From the NCBI GenBank assembly GCA_963729815.1, contig CAVSPU010000004.1:124001-188000 (forward strand): 64,000 nt of DNA. The letters run 5' to 3'. The stretch's first letter is position 1, and every line of letters starts with the position of its first letter. Made by a program: the position numbers and the translations under genes. Below, piece by piece: positions 25,924 to 35,287 of the stretch. This DNA is from DAHUXN01 sp963729815 (GTDB lineage Bacteria > Acidobacteriota > Terriglobia > Acidiferrales > UBA7541). The notes beneath the pieces are model-generated. The model saw only the letters and a program-made list of their open reading frames with translations. It was not told the DNA's origin and made no database searches.

Positions 25924-26685
25924 TCAGAGTATGCCGGACACGGCGGTGCCGACGGCGGCAAAAACGGCGGACATTTCGGCGCGGGCGAGCGGAAGAAAAC
26001 ATTTGATGACGCCGGGATCGAATTGCGTGCCACTTCCCTGCACCAGGCGGCGCACTGCTTCTTCGACAGGCAAGCCATCGCGGTACGGACGCGAAGAAAC
26101 CATGGCGTCAAATGCATCGATGACGGAAACGATGCGCGAACCGATAGGAATTTCCTCGCCTTTCAAGCCGCCCGGGTAACCGTTGCCGTCGAAATTCTCG
26201 TGATGATGAAGGATGAGCAGACTCGCACGCTCAAATCCCGGAATCTGGCGAAGAACGACCCAGCCATATTCGGGATGTTTTTTCATCAGGTCGTATTCTT
26301 CCTTAGTGAGGCGAGAAGGCTTATTGAGAATCGCGTCGGGGATGCCGACCTTGCCGATGTCGTGCAAGAGGGCGGCAACTTCAATGTCGGCGAGAGAATT
26401 TTGATCGAGGCCGAGCTCTCCGGCGACGTGAAGGGCCCACTCCGCAAGACGCGTGCTGTGAACGCCCGTGTTGAGGTCCTTCAGGTCGAGGAGCTGGTTC
26501 AAGGCACAGACGAGAGAACTGCGCAGCGCGACAATTTCTTCCTCAGCGACTTTGATGCGAATGGGGACGACGGACGAAGGCTGGAAAGAACGCGCGATCG
26601 ACGCCGCGGCGAGAAGAGACGCCTCAGAAACCAGCGAGGGGCTGGATTCGGGAGCGTCTGCCTCGAAATGAAGCGTTGTCAGCAT
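25924..26685 (-). CDS. HD-GYP domain protein (putative cyclic-di-GMP phosphodiesterase)
   Basis: HD-GYP enzymes hydrolyse cyclic di-GMP with a metal centre. The 253-residue product has a short N-terminal region (about 60 residues, no recognisable receiver or GAF domain) and a full HD-GYP domain: HSTRLAEWALHVA, ALLHDIGKVGIPDAIL, MKKHPEYGWVVL, LILHHHENFDGNGYPGGLKGEEIPIGSRIVSVIDAFDAM. All canonical metal and GYP residues are present. It starts 27 bp after the subtilisin gene on the same strand and may be the last gene of the long minus-strand run. Confidence 0.92.
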   Translation of the reverse strand: MLTTLHFEADAPESSPSLVSEASLLAAASIARSFQPSSVVPIRIKVAEEEIVALRSSLVCALNQLLDLKDLNTGVHSTRLAEWALHVAGELGLDQNSLADIEVAALLHDIGKVGIPDAILNKPSRLTKEEYDLMKKHPEYGWVVLRQIPGFERASLLILHHHENFDGNGYPGGLKGEEIPIGSRIVSVIDAFDAMVSSRPYRDGLPVEEAVRRLVQGSGTQFDPGVIKCFLPLARAEMSAVFAAVGTAVSGIL

Positions 26686-26712
26686 CGAGCGGTGTCTGTT
26701 GTGCTGGCGTAG

Positions 26713-28095
26713 TTAGTTGTTCCCTTTTACAGAAGACAACGTCTGGAATACGTCGAGCTCACCGTTGCCCATATTGGCACCAATCCAATGTGCGTTAGCG
26801 ATAGCGCTGGCGGCTGTCGATTGATTCAATCCCGATTGCAGATTGAAGAGAAGCGCCGCGGTGCCGGCGACCATCGGGGATGTGAACGAAGTTCCCGATG
26901 TCGCCGAGTAGGTACCAAACGGATAGGTCGTGACAATATTTTCGCCCGGGGCAGCGACCCAGACAACCTGGTCGCCGTAATTGGAGAAGCTGGAACGCTG
27001 GTCGAAGTCATTCGTGGAAGCCACGCCCATGACATTCGACAGGCCAGCGGGGTAAACCACTTCCTCTTCGCCATCGTTGCCGGACGACGCTGCGCAGACG
27101 ACATTGTTCGACGAGGCGTAGTTGATAGCGTCAGTCAATTCGGTCGAACTTGAGGACAGCTCGAAACTCATGTTGATGACGTTGACGTGATTCTGCACGG
27201 CGTAGTAAATGGCGCTGATAATGTTCGAGAGAGTGCCCGTTCCATTCGCGCTGAAGGCTTTCAGAGGCATCAGGTGTGCGGTGGGGGCGACGAGGTGAAT
27301 GACGCCCATAACTTCGGTGCCGTGACCAAAGGCAGAATCGGGAGAACCGTCGAGCATGGCAGCGGTATGCTGATCCAGCATGGCAGCGGTGTGCTGGTCG
27401 ACAAAAGCGGCCTGGCAAGAGCTGCAAGCCGAGCCCGTTGCGCCGTTCAAGTCCGTCATTTCCGAACCGCCGGGCTGGTTGCGCGTGAAGTCATAGCCCT
27501 GAAGTAGAACGCGCCTGAGGGCCGGATGGTTCGGATCAACTCCCGTATCGATGTCCGCAACGATTCCAGAGCCGCTCACATGAAAGGCGCTCTGAGCTTG
27601 CGCGACGCGAATGATTTGAGCTGCAGGCTGATTGACGTAGCCGTTCCAGACTATCGTGCCGAAATAATTGACGGGAGTTTCTTGGTAGAGGTAGGTCGGC
27701 GCCGTGGTTTGGAACGGGCCGGCACCGGTGCTCACGGGAAGAGTGAGAAGCTGATCCGGTTCGGCGTCGAGGATCCCGTCGACCAACCGCAAGACCGTGG
27801 AAAGGACATCAGGCAGAAGTCCCTGCGCTGGCTGGACGAGGAATACCTGGCCCTGGTTTCCATCCAAGTTGCGGACCACCGTGCAAGCGTTGACGAGGCA
27901 AACATTCTGCAAACCGGCGAGGCCGAGGTTCGTACGGACGATGACGGCTTGCGGCTGCCCTAGAACTGCGTCCACCGTGTTCGTGAGGGTTTGCGTGATA
28001 CCGGAAAGCAGGCCACCGAGAAGGCCCTGTGCCGCGGCTGGACGAGCCCACAGCGTTACAATGAGAAGTGTGAAAAGGCAAATTGGACGCTTCAT
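26713..28095 (-). CDS. S8 family (subtilisin-like) serine peptidase, secreted
   Basis: The 460-residue product has a signal peptide (MKRPICLFTLLIVTLWARPAAA), a region of about 150 residues unlike common propeptides and then a subtilisin domain. Triad: Asp in GIVADIDTGVDPNHPAL, His in GHGTEVMGVIH and Ser in SGTSFTSPMVAGTAALL. Between Asp and His the eight residues DQHTAAML occur twice in tandem, encoded by a near-perfect 24-bp duplication at about 27350-27400. It lies downstream of the CHAT and zinc-finger genes on the same strand, 108 bp after the latter, with a hairpin in between. It could process an extracytoplasmic target linked to the sigma-factor locus, by inference. Confidence 0.93.
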   Translation of the reverse strand: MKRPICLFTLLIVTLWARPAAAQGLLGGLLSGITQTLTNTVDAVLGQPQAVIVRTNLGLAGLQNVCLVNACTVVRNLDGNQGQVFLVQPAQGLLPDVLSTVLRLVDGILDAEPDQLLTLPVSTGAGPFQTTAPTYLYQETPVNYFGTIVWNGYVNQPAAQIIRVAQAQSAFHVSGSGIVADIDTGVDPNHPALRRVLLQGYDFTRNQPGGSEMTDLNGATGSACSSCQAAFVDQHTAAMLDQHTAAMLDGSPDSAFGHGTEVMGVIHLVAPTAHLMPLKAFSANGTGTLSNIISAIYYAVQNHVNVINMSFELSSSSTELTDAINYASSNNVVCAASSGNDGEEEVVYPAGLSNVMGVASTNDFDQRSSFSNYGDQVVWVAAPGENIVTTYPFGTYSATSGTSFTSPMVAGTAALLFNLQSGLNQSTAASAIANAHWIGANMGNGELDVFQTLSSVKGNN

Positions 28096-28171
28096 GGTTG
28101 CGACTGCTCCTTTTGGCGGTTCCGGCGGTTGCCAAGTCCTAGACTGCCTGTTACACCGGAATCGCTCAATG

Positions 28172-28200
28172 GTACGGAGGTATATTTTGAGGCTCCGTAC
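28172..28200 (-). terminator. Hairpin between zinc-finger and protease genes
   Basis: GTACGGAG (28172-28179) and CTCCGTAC (28193-28200) form a perfect 8-bp stem around a 13-nt A/T-rich loop, 3 bp after the zinc-finger gene stop. No clear U-tract follows, so it may attenuate rather than end transcription into the protease gene. Confidence 0.5.
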
Positions 28201-28203
28201 AAG

Positions 28204-28899
28204 CTAAACTCTCTTCCTAGTACGTTTTGCCGTACGAGATAAAGCCCTACTAACATCTCCAGAATCAGCATCTTCCAGATTGCCTGTCACCGCGCCGATG
28301 GAAGGTTCAATCAGAGGGATCTTGATCGCCATTCCGCGAGGGAGCACAAGCTGCAACTCGAGGCGGCCTGCCAAATCGCACTCAAGGTGAAACTCCCCGA
28401 ATTCGTTCGTTAGCGATTTGGCAAGCACTTTGCGCCCTCTGAGAAGCATCACGGGCACCTGAAATGCTGTCTCCGCAGACTTCGCAGAATTAAGGACCTG
28501 GCCGACAAGCGACACCTTGTCGCTGTTGAATTGGGGCTCCATGCGAAGGTCGATTCGATAGTTGCCGTGGCCATAAAGTAGCTGGCGGGCAACGGCGGCC
28601 GTCGAGCGAATCCCCTCCGCAGCAGGACTTCGAAAACTATCAAACAGAAGCTGGGCAATAGGGGCTTTGGCTGGACGGCCGTTAATGGCCAGCAGGCCTT
28701 TTACGGAGCGCACAGCGGTGTCCGGCGGCTGGAAGGCCCGCTCACGGCTTGCGACGTCACTGACGCGCATCCAGGTGCTCAATGCGCTCGCGCATCGCTT
28801 GCAGCCGGTTTCAAGGTGAGCCTGCATCTCCATTTTGTCCTTTCCTTCCAGTATGTTGCGGGCGAAATCGGCCCATTGCTCCAGCGAAAAATGCTCCAT
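28204..28899 (-). CDS. Anti-sigma-like zinc-finger protein with Ig-like domain
   Basis: The 231-residue product begins with a helix and the motif HLETGCKRC (His-x3-Cys-x2-Cys), the core of ZAS/zf-HC2 anti-sigma domains that hold ECF sigma factors inactive. The middle is a linker. The C-terminal part (VSLVGQVLNSAKSAETAFQVPVMLLRGRKVLAKSLTNEFGEFHLECDLAGRLELQLVLPRG) looks like a carboxypeptidase-regulatory/Ig-like sandwich, followed by a basic tail. No membrane helix is visible, unlike classical membrane-bound anti-sigmas. The start at 28899 has GAAGGTGA just upstream. It follows the CHAT gene by 128 bp in the same direction as the sigma gene. Its role as anti-sigma and possible CHAT substrate is inference. 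Confidence 0.8.
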   Translation of the reverse strand: MEHFSLEQWADFARNILEGKDKMEMQAHLETGCKRCASALSTWMRVSDVASRERAFQPPDTAVRSVKGLLAINGRPAKAPIAQLLFDSFRSPAAEGIRSTAAVARQLLYGHGNYRIDLRMEPQFNSDKVSLVGQVLNSAKSAETAFQVPVMLLRGRKVLAKSLTNEFGEFHLECDLAGRLELQLVLPRGMAIKIPLIEPSIGAVTGNLEDADSGDVSRALSRTAKRTRKRV

Positions 28900-29027
28900 T
28901 TCACCTTCCCCCGTCTTTGAGATTACGGCGTCTGACAATCGGCTGGCGCCGCCCCGGTTTCCATGCCTGTGCATAAGGGTGGGGAGGGAGTCAAAAAATA
29001 TAGGGGATGAAAGAAAAATTGCAGGGG

Positions 29028-31895
29028 TCAGGCTGGGGCTATCTTGCCAGTCAGCGTAAATGGCGCCCAGTAATAGGGGTGCGGGTAACGCTCGCGCAAT
29101 TCGAGCATGGCTCCCTGCAAAGCGGAGGGCTTGGAAACGTTGGTCTGCAAACGCTGGTAAAAAGCAGTCATGAATTCGGCGGTGCTGCGGTCATGCACAT
29201 TCCAGAGAGTCAGCAGAAGGGATTGGGCGCCGGCGTAGAGAAGGCCGCGAACTAGGCCCAGCAATTCATCACCGGCCGTGACGACGTTCAAGCCTGTGGC
29301 GCAACCGCTTAAAGTTACGAGTTCCGCTTCGAGTTTCAATTGGTAGAGATCGTAGAGGCTGAGATAGGAGTTGCCGAGGCGAATGCCGGAGAACATGGGA
29401 TTGTCCTGGCGGAAAGTGCCGTGCGTGGCGATGTGAATCGTGCGGCTGTGCAGGCCCTTCTTGCGCAAGATCTCCTGGCTGGCATCCCGGCCAAGAAACA
29501 ACTCGGCACCCGGCAGCATTTTGGCGACAGCCTGAACTTCGTCGAGGATGAGAGGGGCTTGCGCGTCTGGCACACCCATGACGAGGGGTGCACCCGGAGC
29601 GGAGGCTGATTTTTCCTGGGAAATGGCGAATATGGCGGCGCTCGGCGCGTAGGAGACGGTGAAGGAGTCGATCAGGTAACGGTCGCCGTCCAAGAGCGCG
29701 TGAAAGGGCAAGTAATGCAGAACGCCGTGCGGCACGATTACCAAGTGACGGCCACGCAGAAGAGCGCGGAGCGGCGCCATCACTTCGGCGCAAAGATTGC
29801 GCAGATGGGCTTGCGCCGAGTCGAAGAGGGGCTTTTCGAATTCGCGTATGTAGTCACCCGCCAGGTGAAACTTGGCGATCTGAAAGTGAAACATGCGAAG
29901 GAGGTTGACCACGCGCGAAACGGGCGTGAGAGGAACCAGGTCGAGCCAGTCGCGCGTGAGCACGGCGGCGATAAATTGATCCTTTACGCTGAAATATTCG
30001 ACAAGGACGGCATCCGAGGGCAACGAAGCGCGGATGCGGTCAAGAGAGGCCAGCGCGGGATCGTGGCCGATGGTTTGCGGAGTGGGAAGATCCCGCAGGG
30101 CGCGAAGCAATTCGTTTTCATGCTCGAGCGCCTGCTTCTGTAACTTCTGGATGCGTTCGGGCGAGGGCTCGTCGGCGCGCAATTGTTCAATCTCAATGCG
30201 GCGGTAATACCAATTTAATTCCTCGCGCATTTCGCGGATGCGGCGCACCAAGCCGCTCTGCCCGGCGGCAGCTTCGGGAAGGGCCTGCGCATGATGGACG
30301 AGAAGCTCGGCGAGACTGCGCGACTTGGCCATCTCCATGTAACCGAAGGATTCCTCCGCGGAGTTTTGCCGCGCGGCGCCATTCATGCAGATGTCGACGA
30401 GGCGCTCGTAAACCTCGAGACGATTTTTCATGAAGGCGATTTTCAGTTCCTCGCCATGAAGGCTGCTGCGAAGGGTTTCCAAAGCTTCGCGCGCGCGCTG
30501 AAAGGATTGGTAGGCCGCGGCGGAGTCGCTGGAAGCCTCGTGAATCTGACCGAAGAGAAACTCGGCCTGGAAGCGCAGCACAGGCGCTTCGAGAGAAGCG
30601 AGGCGTTCCAAGGCGCGAGAGCATTCTTTTCTTGCGGAGGCGAGGTCGCCGGTTCGCAGAGAAAGACGCGCGAGCAGCAGTTGGCAGAGAACGGCCTTGC
30701 CCGGTAGAAAAGAAGTGTCGAAAAAGGCGGCCGCGCGAGCGCAAAGGCTGCGGGCCTCGAAAAAACGGCCTTCGTTGTAGAGGACGAGGGCGTGATAGAG
30801 ATCAATCAGCCACGGCCAGACAAGATTGTTTTCGTGGACAAATTTTGCACGGGCCTGTTCAAACAGTTCGAGTGCACGGAGCGCTTTGCCAATTTGGCTC
30901 AGGGCCATGGCTTCGTTGGCCTGACATTTCGCTTCCTCATAACCCATGCCGAGCTTTTGAAAACGCTCGTAGCCCTCATGGGCGACGTCCCGAGCTTCCG
31001 CGCTGAGATTCAATTCGAGATAAATTTCGGACAGGTCGAGATAGCAAAGCGCGAGGACGTGAGCGTCTCCATTTTCCTCGCACTTGGCGCGCGTGGCGCG
31101 CAGCATCTCGATGGCGCGACTGTATTCGCCGCGAAGGTAATAGAGGTAGGCGATGTTGTAGTCGCTTTGCGTAACGAGCAGGGTCATGCCGTGCTGAACG
31201 CACATTTCGCGGGCACGCTGATAGGTGGCGAGAGCGCGAGGGAAATCATTCAAGGTGATGAGGCAAACGGCCATGTTGTAAAGCGCGACAGCGAGGCCTT
31301 CGGAATCGCGAAAGGGTAGAAGGGTTTCATAGGCGCGTTCATAACAGGCGAGACCTTCTTCGAAACGATCCTGCCGGTGATAGATATTTCCGACGTTGAT
31401 TTCGAGATGTCCGAGGCGCTGCTGGTCACCCAGCCGCTCGAAGATTTTTCTTGCGGCAGCCGCCGCCTCGAAGGCGCGATTGTATTCGCCGAGCAAAATC
31501 AGCGGTTGGATGGACGGAATGAGCGTGCGGGCCTCTTCCTGAGCATTGGCGATTTCCCGAAAGATACGCAACGCTTCGGCGTGGATTTCCAGCGCTGCCT
31601 GATTGTCGCCAATCATGTAGAGGGCGTTTGCCTTGGAACGCAAACTTCGGCCGAGGGCTTCTTGGTTCGGCACCTTGCGCGCAATGGCGACGGCGGCTTC
31701 GGCAAGCGCAAGCGCCTGGCGCGTGTCGGCGCGCAATTGCGCTCGCACGACTTCGTTCAGATACAGAACCACGCTCTTGCGGCAAAGTCGCGGACGGCGC
31801 GCAAGATACCGCGCACGGCTGGCGTCGTCCTTCAAACTGGCAAGGCTACGGAGGACGTCCTTGGGAATCGGATCCGCTTTGTCGCGCTGCTTCAC
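29028..31895 (-). CDS. TPR-CHAT protein (caspase-like peptidase)
   Basis: CHAT domains are caspase-fold cysteine peptidases. The 955-residue product has about ten tetratricopeptide-type repeats in its N-terminal 530 residues (for example GHLEINVGNIYHRQDRFEEGLACYERAYE, ALYNMAVCLITLNDFPRALATYQRA). A helical linker follows, then a C-terminal CHAT domain with the dyad His825 (IHIATHGTF) and Cys865 (TLSGCATGL) and the family motif LVRGLLYAGAQSLLLTLWNVHD. The GTG start at 31895 overlaps the sigma-factor stop codon (GTGA), so the two genes are translationally coupled. TPRs probably sense a partner that triggers proteolysis. The substrate is unknown; the adjacent zinc-finger protein is a candidate. 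Confidence 0.92.
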   Translation of the reverse strand: MKQRDKADPIPKDVLRSLASLKDDASRARYLARRPRLCRKSVVLYLNEVVRAQLRADTRQALALAEAAVAIARKVPNQEALGRSLRSKANALYMIGDNQAALEIHAEALRIFREIANAQEEARTLIPSIQPLILLGEYNRAFEAAAAARKIFERLGDQQRLGHLEINVGNIYHRQDRFEEGLACYERAYETLLPFRDSEGLAVALYNMAVCLITLNDFPRALATYQRAREMCVQHGMTLLVTQSDYNIAYLYYLRGEYSRAIEMLRATRAKCEENGDAHVLALCYLDLSEIYLELNLSAEARDVAHEGYERFQKLGMGYEEAKCQANEAMALSQIGKALRALELFEQARAKFVHENNLVWPWLIDLYHALVLYNEGRFFEARSLCARAAAFFDTSFLPGKAVLCQLLLARLSLRTGDLASARKECSRALERLASLEAPVLRFQAEFLFGQIHEASSDSAAAYQSFQRAREALETLRSSLHGEELKIAFMKNRLEVYERLVDICMNGAARQNSAEESFGYMEMAKSRSLAELLVHHAQALPEAAAGQSGLVRRIREMREELNWYYRRIEIEQLRADEPSPERIQKLQKQALEHENELLRALRDLPTPQTIGHDPALASLDRIRASLPSDAVLVEYFSVKDQFIAAVLTRDWLDLVPLTPVSRVVNLLRMFHFQIAKFHLAGDYIREFEKPLFDSAQAHLRNLCAEVMAPLRALLRGRHLVIVPHGVLHYLPFHALLDGDRYLIDSFTVSYAPSAAIFAISQEKSASAPGAPLVMGVPDAQAPLILDEVQAVAKMLPGAELFLGRDASQEILRKKGLHSRTIHIATHGTFRQDNPMFSGIRLGNSYLSLYDLYQLKLEAELVTLSGCATGLNVVTAGDELLGLVRGLLYAGAQSLLLTLWNVHDRSTAEFMTAFYQRLQTNVSKPSALQGAMLELRERYPHPYYWAPFTLTGKIAPA

Positions 31896-32479
31896 GAAAA
31901 ACCCACTTCCGCGAGGCTTTTGCGCAGGCGCTCGAGGCAGCGCTGCCGGATGAAACCGATGGAGCCAACGGAAAGGCCAAGCTCGGACGCGATAGCTTGA
32001 TAAGGACGGACGGGTTCCTCGAAGAAAAGCATGTGAACCAGCTGGCGGCACCGCGGAGGCAAATTTGACATCGCCTGGCGAAGGCTTTGCTCCTCCTCCG
32101 CTTGGCGCAAGATTCCTTCCGCGATGGCGGGCGTGCTGCGTTCGGGCAGTGTCCCGTCGGGATCGGATGGCGCCATGCGTAACAACTGCCGTTTATGGTG
32201 AAAACATTTATGAGCAGTCACCTGGATAATCCATTTGGGGAGGGCCTTGGGTTTGCGCAATTTCGGAAGCTCGGAAAGCATTTCGAGGCAAACAGATTGG
32301 AAAATGTCGGTGGCGTCGTCTGGAGAAAAGCCGTACTTGATGGGAATGGAGAAAATGAGGTTCTTATACTTGTCGATCAGAGCGGACCAGGCAGCTTGCG
32401 TGCCGCGGAGGCATTCGCGGACCAGACGCGTATCTGTCCAGGCGATGGCCTCGGCTTCGGTGTCCAGTTTAGTGGACAT
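31892..32479 (-). CDS. ECF-type RNA polymerase sigma factor
   Basis: The 195-residue product has sigma region 2 (LVRECLRGTQAAWSALIDKYKNLIFSIPIKYGFSPDDATDIFQSVCLEMLSELPKL...WIIQVTAHKCFHHKR) and region 4 (LPPRCRQLVHMLFFEEPVRPYQAIASELGLSVGSIGFIRQRCLERLRKSL), with no regions 1.1 or 3. The ATG at 32479 lies inside the last codons of the solute-binding-protein gene (11-bp overlap); an ATG at 32494 is also possible. Its stop overlaps the CHAT start. It therefore sits in the middle of a tightly packed operon between a peptide importer and a caspase-like protein. Confidence 0.93.
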   Translation of the reverse strand: MSTKLDTEAEAIAWTDTRLVRECLRGTQAAWSALIDKYKNLIFSIPIKYGFSPDDATDIFQSVCLEMLSELPKLRKPKALPKWIIQVTAHKCFHHKRQLLRMAPSDPDGTLPERSTPAIAEGILRQAEEEQSLRQAMSNLPPRCRQLVHMLFFEEPVRPYQAIASELGLSVGSIGFIRQRCLERLRKSLAEVGFS

Positions 32480-34220
32480 ATAACTGGTCGACATTCCACA
32501 ACGCGTAGGGATCGAGAATCGCGGGACGAAAATTGCCGATTTGGTTCTTTGTGCCAACAAGGATGTCGGGACTGGCGAGACAGATGATGGGCAATTGCTG
32601 CGCGACGATCTGCTGAACCTGGTCGTAGAGTTGTTTGCGCTTCGCATAGTTCAGGGTTACGAGCTGCTCGTTCATGAGGCGATCGAGTTCGGCTTCCCAC
32701 GGCGTGGCTGGATGGGTTTCATTTAGGTGCCAAAGGTGCGTTTCGCCCGTGGAGAGCCAGACGTTCATCTCGGTGTTTGGATCGGCATCGCCGTCGGCAA
32801 GGCCCATGATGGCGGCTTCATAATCGAAGGAATTGAGGAGACGATCAACCATGGCGCCAAAGTCGAGAGAAACGACATGGACGTTCATGCCGAGGTGACT
32901 GAGATCGTCTTGAATGATGGTAGCCATTTTCGTGCGCTGGGCATTGGACGAGCTGGTGAGAATCGAGAACTCGACGGGATTTCCTTGCGGATCGACGAGC
33001 GAGCCGTCGCTCTTCCACGAGAAACCCGCGCTCTTCAACAATTCGCGCGCATGGTCCGGCGAATGATTCGGAAGCGGGAGCGATGGATCGACCCATAGTC
33101 TATTTCCCGGCGTGACCTGGCTAGCCAACGGCGTCGCGCGGCCTTCGTAAACCAGGCGAACGATGTCCTCGCGGTCGATCGCGGAGGAAATGGCCTGGCG
33201 GAAGCGGAGATCGCGAAACCAAGCTTGTTTGCTTGCGATTTGCGGGAGATTTTTCCCAGCAAGATCGTTCAGATTAAAGAACAGGAAATTGTATTCGAGG
33301 CCTGGTCCAAGGTCATAAAGATGATAACCGCGCGCGGCTTGCTGGCGCTCAAGGACAGGAAAATTTTCGGCGCTGAAGCGGCTGAGAATATCCGTGTCGC
33401 CGGACTCGAAGCGAACCACCTGAGCGTCTTCGCTGGGAACGAAGAGAAAGATGATTTCATCGAGATACGGCAGACGCTTTCTGGCGGTATCCTCTTTCCA
33501 ATAATATGGATTGCGTTCGAGGACGAGGCGCTGACCGGGAACATACTCCTTCAGGCGGTAAGGACCGAGGCCGGCGAATTGACTGGGCGGCATGGAGATG
33601 CCCCACGCGTGAGAGAAATTGCCGCTGCGATAAGAAGTTTCGAGAAGATGCCTGGGAAGAACCGGAAAGCCATCGAAGAGGCGCTCGGCGGCGGCATAGG
33701 GTTGAGCTAGGTGGAAACGCACGGTATAGTCATTAATTTTTTCAACGGAAATGGGCTTGCCGCCAACGATGAGCAAGTCGCGCTGTGGAGAATGAACGTT
33801 TTCGTCGAGATAAACCTGGAAACTGAAAATGACGTCGTCCGCGTCGAAAGGCTGTCCGTCGGAAAAGCGCAGGCCACGGCGAAGAAGAAGCGTGTACGTG
33901 AGGCCGTCGTGAGAAACGCTCCAGGACTTGGCGAGGCCCGACTCGGTTTTTTGCGTTTCGCGGTTGATGTGGATCAGATCGGCGTTCATGCAGTAAATGA
34001 CGTTCTGCGAAGAGGCGTCGGCGGCAAGAGCCGGATTCAACGTCTTAGGCTCGGAGCGCAGGGCGATGGTGAGCGTTCCGCCAAAGCGGCCCGGCGAACC
34101 ACCAGCGACCATTCGCTCTTCCGCAGCTTGTGCGAATAGAGCAACCGGCACAGAAAGGATGCACGCCGTCAAAAGAACACAGGCGGCAGAGAGGTGCCTC
34201 AAAGGCCGAGCCTCGCGCAT
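32469..34220 (-). CDS. Extracellular solute-binding protein, family 5 (peptide type)
   Basis: This is the periplasmic receptor of an oligopeptide/dipeptide ABC importer. The 583-residue product has a signal peptide (MREARPLRHLSAACVLLTACILSVPVALFAQ). It shows family motifs GGTLTIALRSEPKTLNPALAADASS, GLAKSWSVSHDGLTYTLLLRRGLRFSDGQPFDADDVIFSFQ, YAAAERLFDGFPVLPRHLLE, GPYRLKEYVPGQRLVLERNPYYWK and DLRFRQAISSAIDREDIVRLVYEG. It lies 31 bp after the permease gene and overlaps the sigma gene by 11 bp. Confidence 0.94.
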   Translation of the reverse strand: MREARPLRHLSAACVLLTACILSVPVALFAQAAEERMVAGGSPGRFGGTLTIALRSEPKTLNPALAADASSQNVIYCMNADLIHINRETQKTESGLAKSWSVSHDGLTYTLLLRRGLRFSDGQPFDADDVIFSFQVYLDENVHSPQRDLLIVGGKPISVEKINDYTVRFHLAQPYAAAERLFDGFPVLPRHLLETSYRSGNFSHAWGISMPPSQFAGLGPYRLKEYVPGQRLVLERNPYYWKEDTARKRLPYLDEIIFLFVPSEDAQVVRFESGDTDILSRFSAENFPVLERQQAARGYHLYDLGPGLEYNFLFFNLNDLAGKNLPQIASKQAWFRDLRFRQAISSAIDREDIVRLVYEGRATPLASQVTPGNRLWVDPSLPLPNHSPDHARELLKSAGFSWKSDGSLVDPQGNPVEFSILTSSSNAQRTKMATIIQDDLSHLGMNVHVVSLDFGAMVDRLLNSFDYEAAIMGLADGDADPNTEMNVWLSTGETHLWHLNETHPATPWEAELDRLMNEQLVTLNYAKRKQLYDQVQQIVAQQLPIICLASPDILVGTKNQIGNFRPAILDPYALWNVDQLYVH

Positions 34221-34251
34221 AGTGAAATTCTTAGCAGAGAACCGTTTGTTT

Positions 34252-35283
34252 TTACAGCGGGATGGACTTCAAGCGTTCCTGGAGAGCATCGGCCATCAAA
34301 TAGTAGGCGAGAAAAACCGGGACGAGGAGCACGGCCGGCAAGAACATCCACCAGTAAGAAGAAAGAACGTAGTATTGCTGCAAGACCGACAGGAGGCTAC
34401 CCCAACTCGGCATCGGCTCGCCGACTCCGAGGCCGAGAAAAGTCAGAGTGACTTCAGCGAGAATATATTGCGGGATGAGGAGCGTCATCTGCGTGAGGAT
34501 GATGCTGTAGGTTTGCGGTAGGACGTGGCGGCGCAGGAGATAAAAATCGGAGGCGCCGAAACCCCGAGCGGCGGCGACGAAATTGCGTTCTTTGGCGCTG
34601 AGAACCGCGCCGCGAATCAAGCGCGCGGGCCGAGCCCAACCTATCAATCCGATCACGGCGACCAACAGAAGAAAGACCTGCCATTGAGCGATATGGAGCG
34701 GCAAGGCCGCGCGCACGGCAAACAGGATATACAGCCAGGGCAAAGCCATGAAGATGTCGCCGCCGCGCATGAGGGCATCGTCGATCCAGCCGCCATAAAA
34801 TCCGGCCAACGAGCCAACGACGATTCCGAGCAAGAGGGAAAGTGCAGCGGCAATCAAGCCAGCGGCAAGCGAGATTTGGCCGCCATAGAGGAAGCGAGTG
34901 AATTGGTCGCGGCCATAGCCGTCGGTGCCCATGAGGAAAACGTGTCCCGGATCGTCGACGTCGAAAAGATGCAGACGCGATGAAAACAAGCCGGCCACTT
35001 GATAGGACGAGCCGTGAACGAAGAATCGGAGAGGATAAACCTGGCGCGAATCAATCAGGTAGGCGTCAAAGGTCTTGGGGGCATTTTTCCAGCCGTAAAC
35101 AAACGGGCGCGCGTGAAACTTCCCCCGCGCATCGACAAAATGAATTCGCGACGGCGGAGCAAAAGGCAAATCGCGATTCTGCGTGGAGAAACTATAGGGA
35201 GCGAAAAAGCCGGCAAACAACACGAGGGCGTGAAACCCCGCGAGCAGGATCAGGAGCGCCCAGAGTTTGTGTCGATGGTTCAC
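34252..35283 (-). CDS. Oligopeptide ABC transporter permease, OppC/DppC type
   Basis: The 343-residue product has an N-terminal membrane helix, a larger than usual extracytoplasmic insertion (about residues 35-115) and a five-helix permease core with the EAA-like loop ERNFVAAARGFGASDFYLLRRHVLPQTYSIILTQMTLLIPQYILAEVTLTFLGLG. The GTG at 35283 lies 4 bp after the upstream permease stop, and no ATG is better placed. The insertion could contact the binding protein or another envelope partner. Confidence 0.92.
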   Translation of the reverse strand: MNHRHKLWALLILLAGFHALVLFAGFFAPYSFSTQNRDLPFAPPSRIHFVDARGKFHARPFVYGWKNAPKTFDAYLIDSRQVYPLRFFVHGSSYQVAGLFSSRLHLFDVDDPGHVFLMGTDGYGRDQFTRFLYGGQISLAAGLIAAALSLLLGIVVGSLAGFYGGWIDDALMRGGDIFMALPWLYILFAVRAALPLHIAQWQVFLLLVAVIGLIGWARPARLIRGAVLSAKERNFVAAARGFGASDFYLLRRHVLPQTYSIILTQMTLLIPQYILAEVTLTFLGLGVGEPMPSWGSLLSVLQQYYVLSSYWWMFLPAVLLVPVFLAYYLMADALQERLKSIPL

Positions 35284-35287
35284 AATG

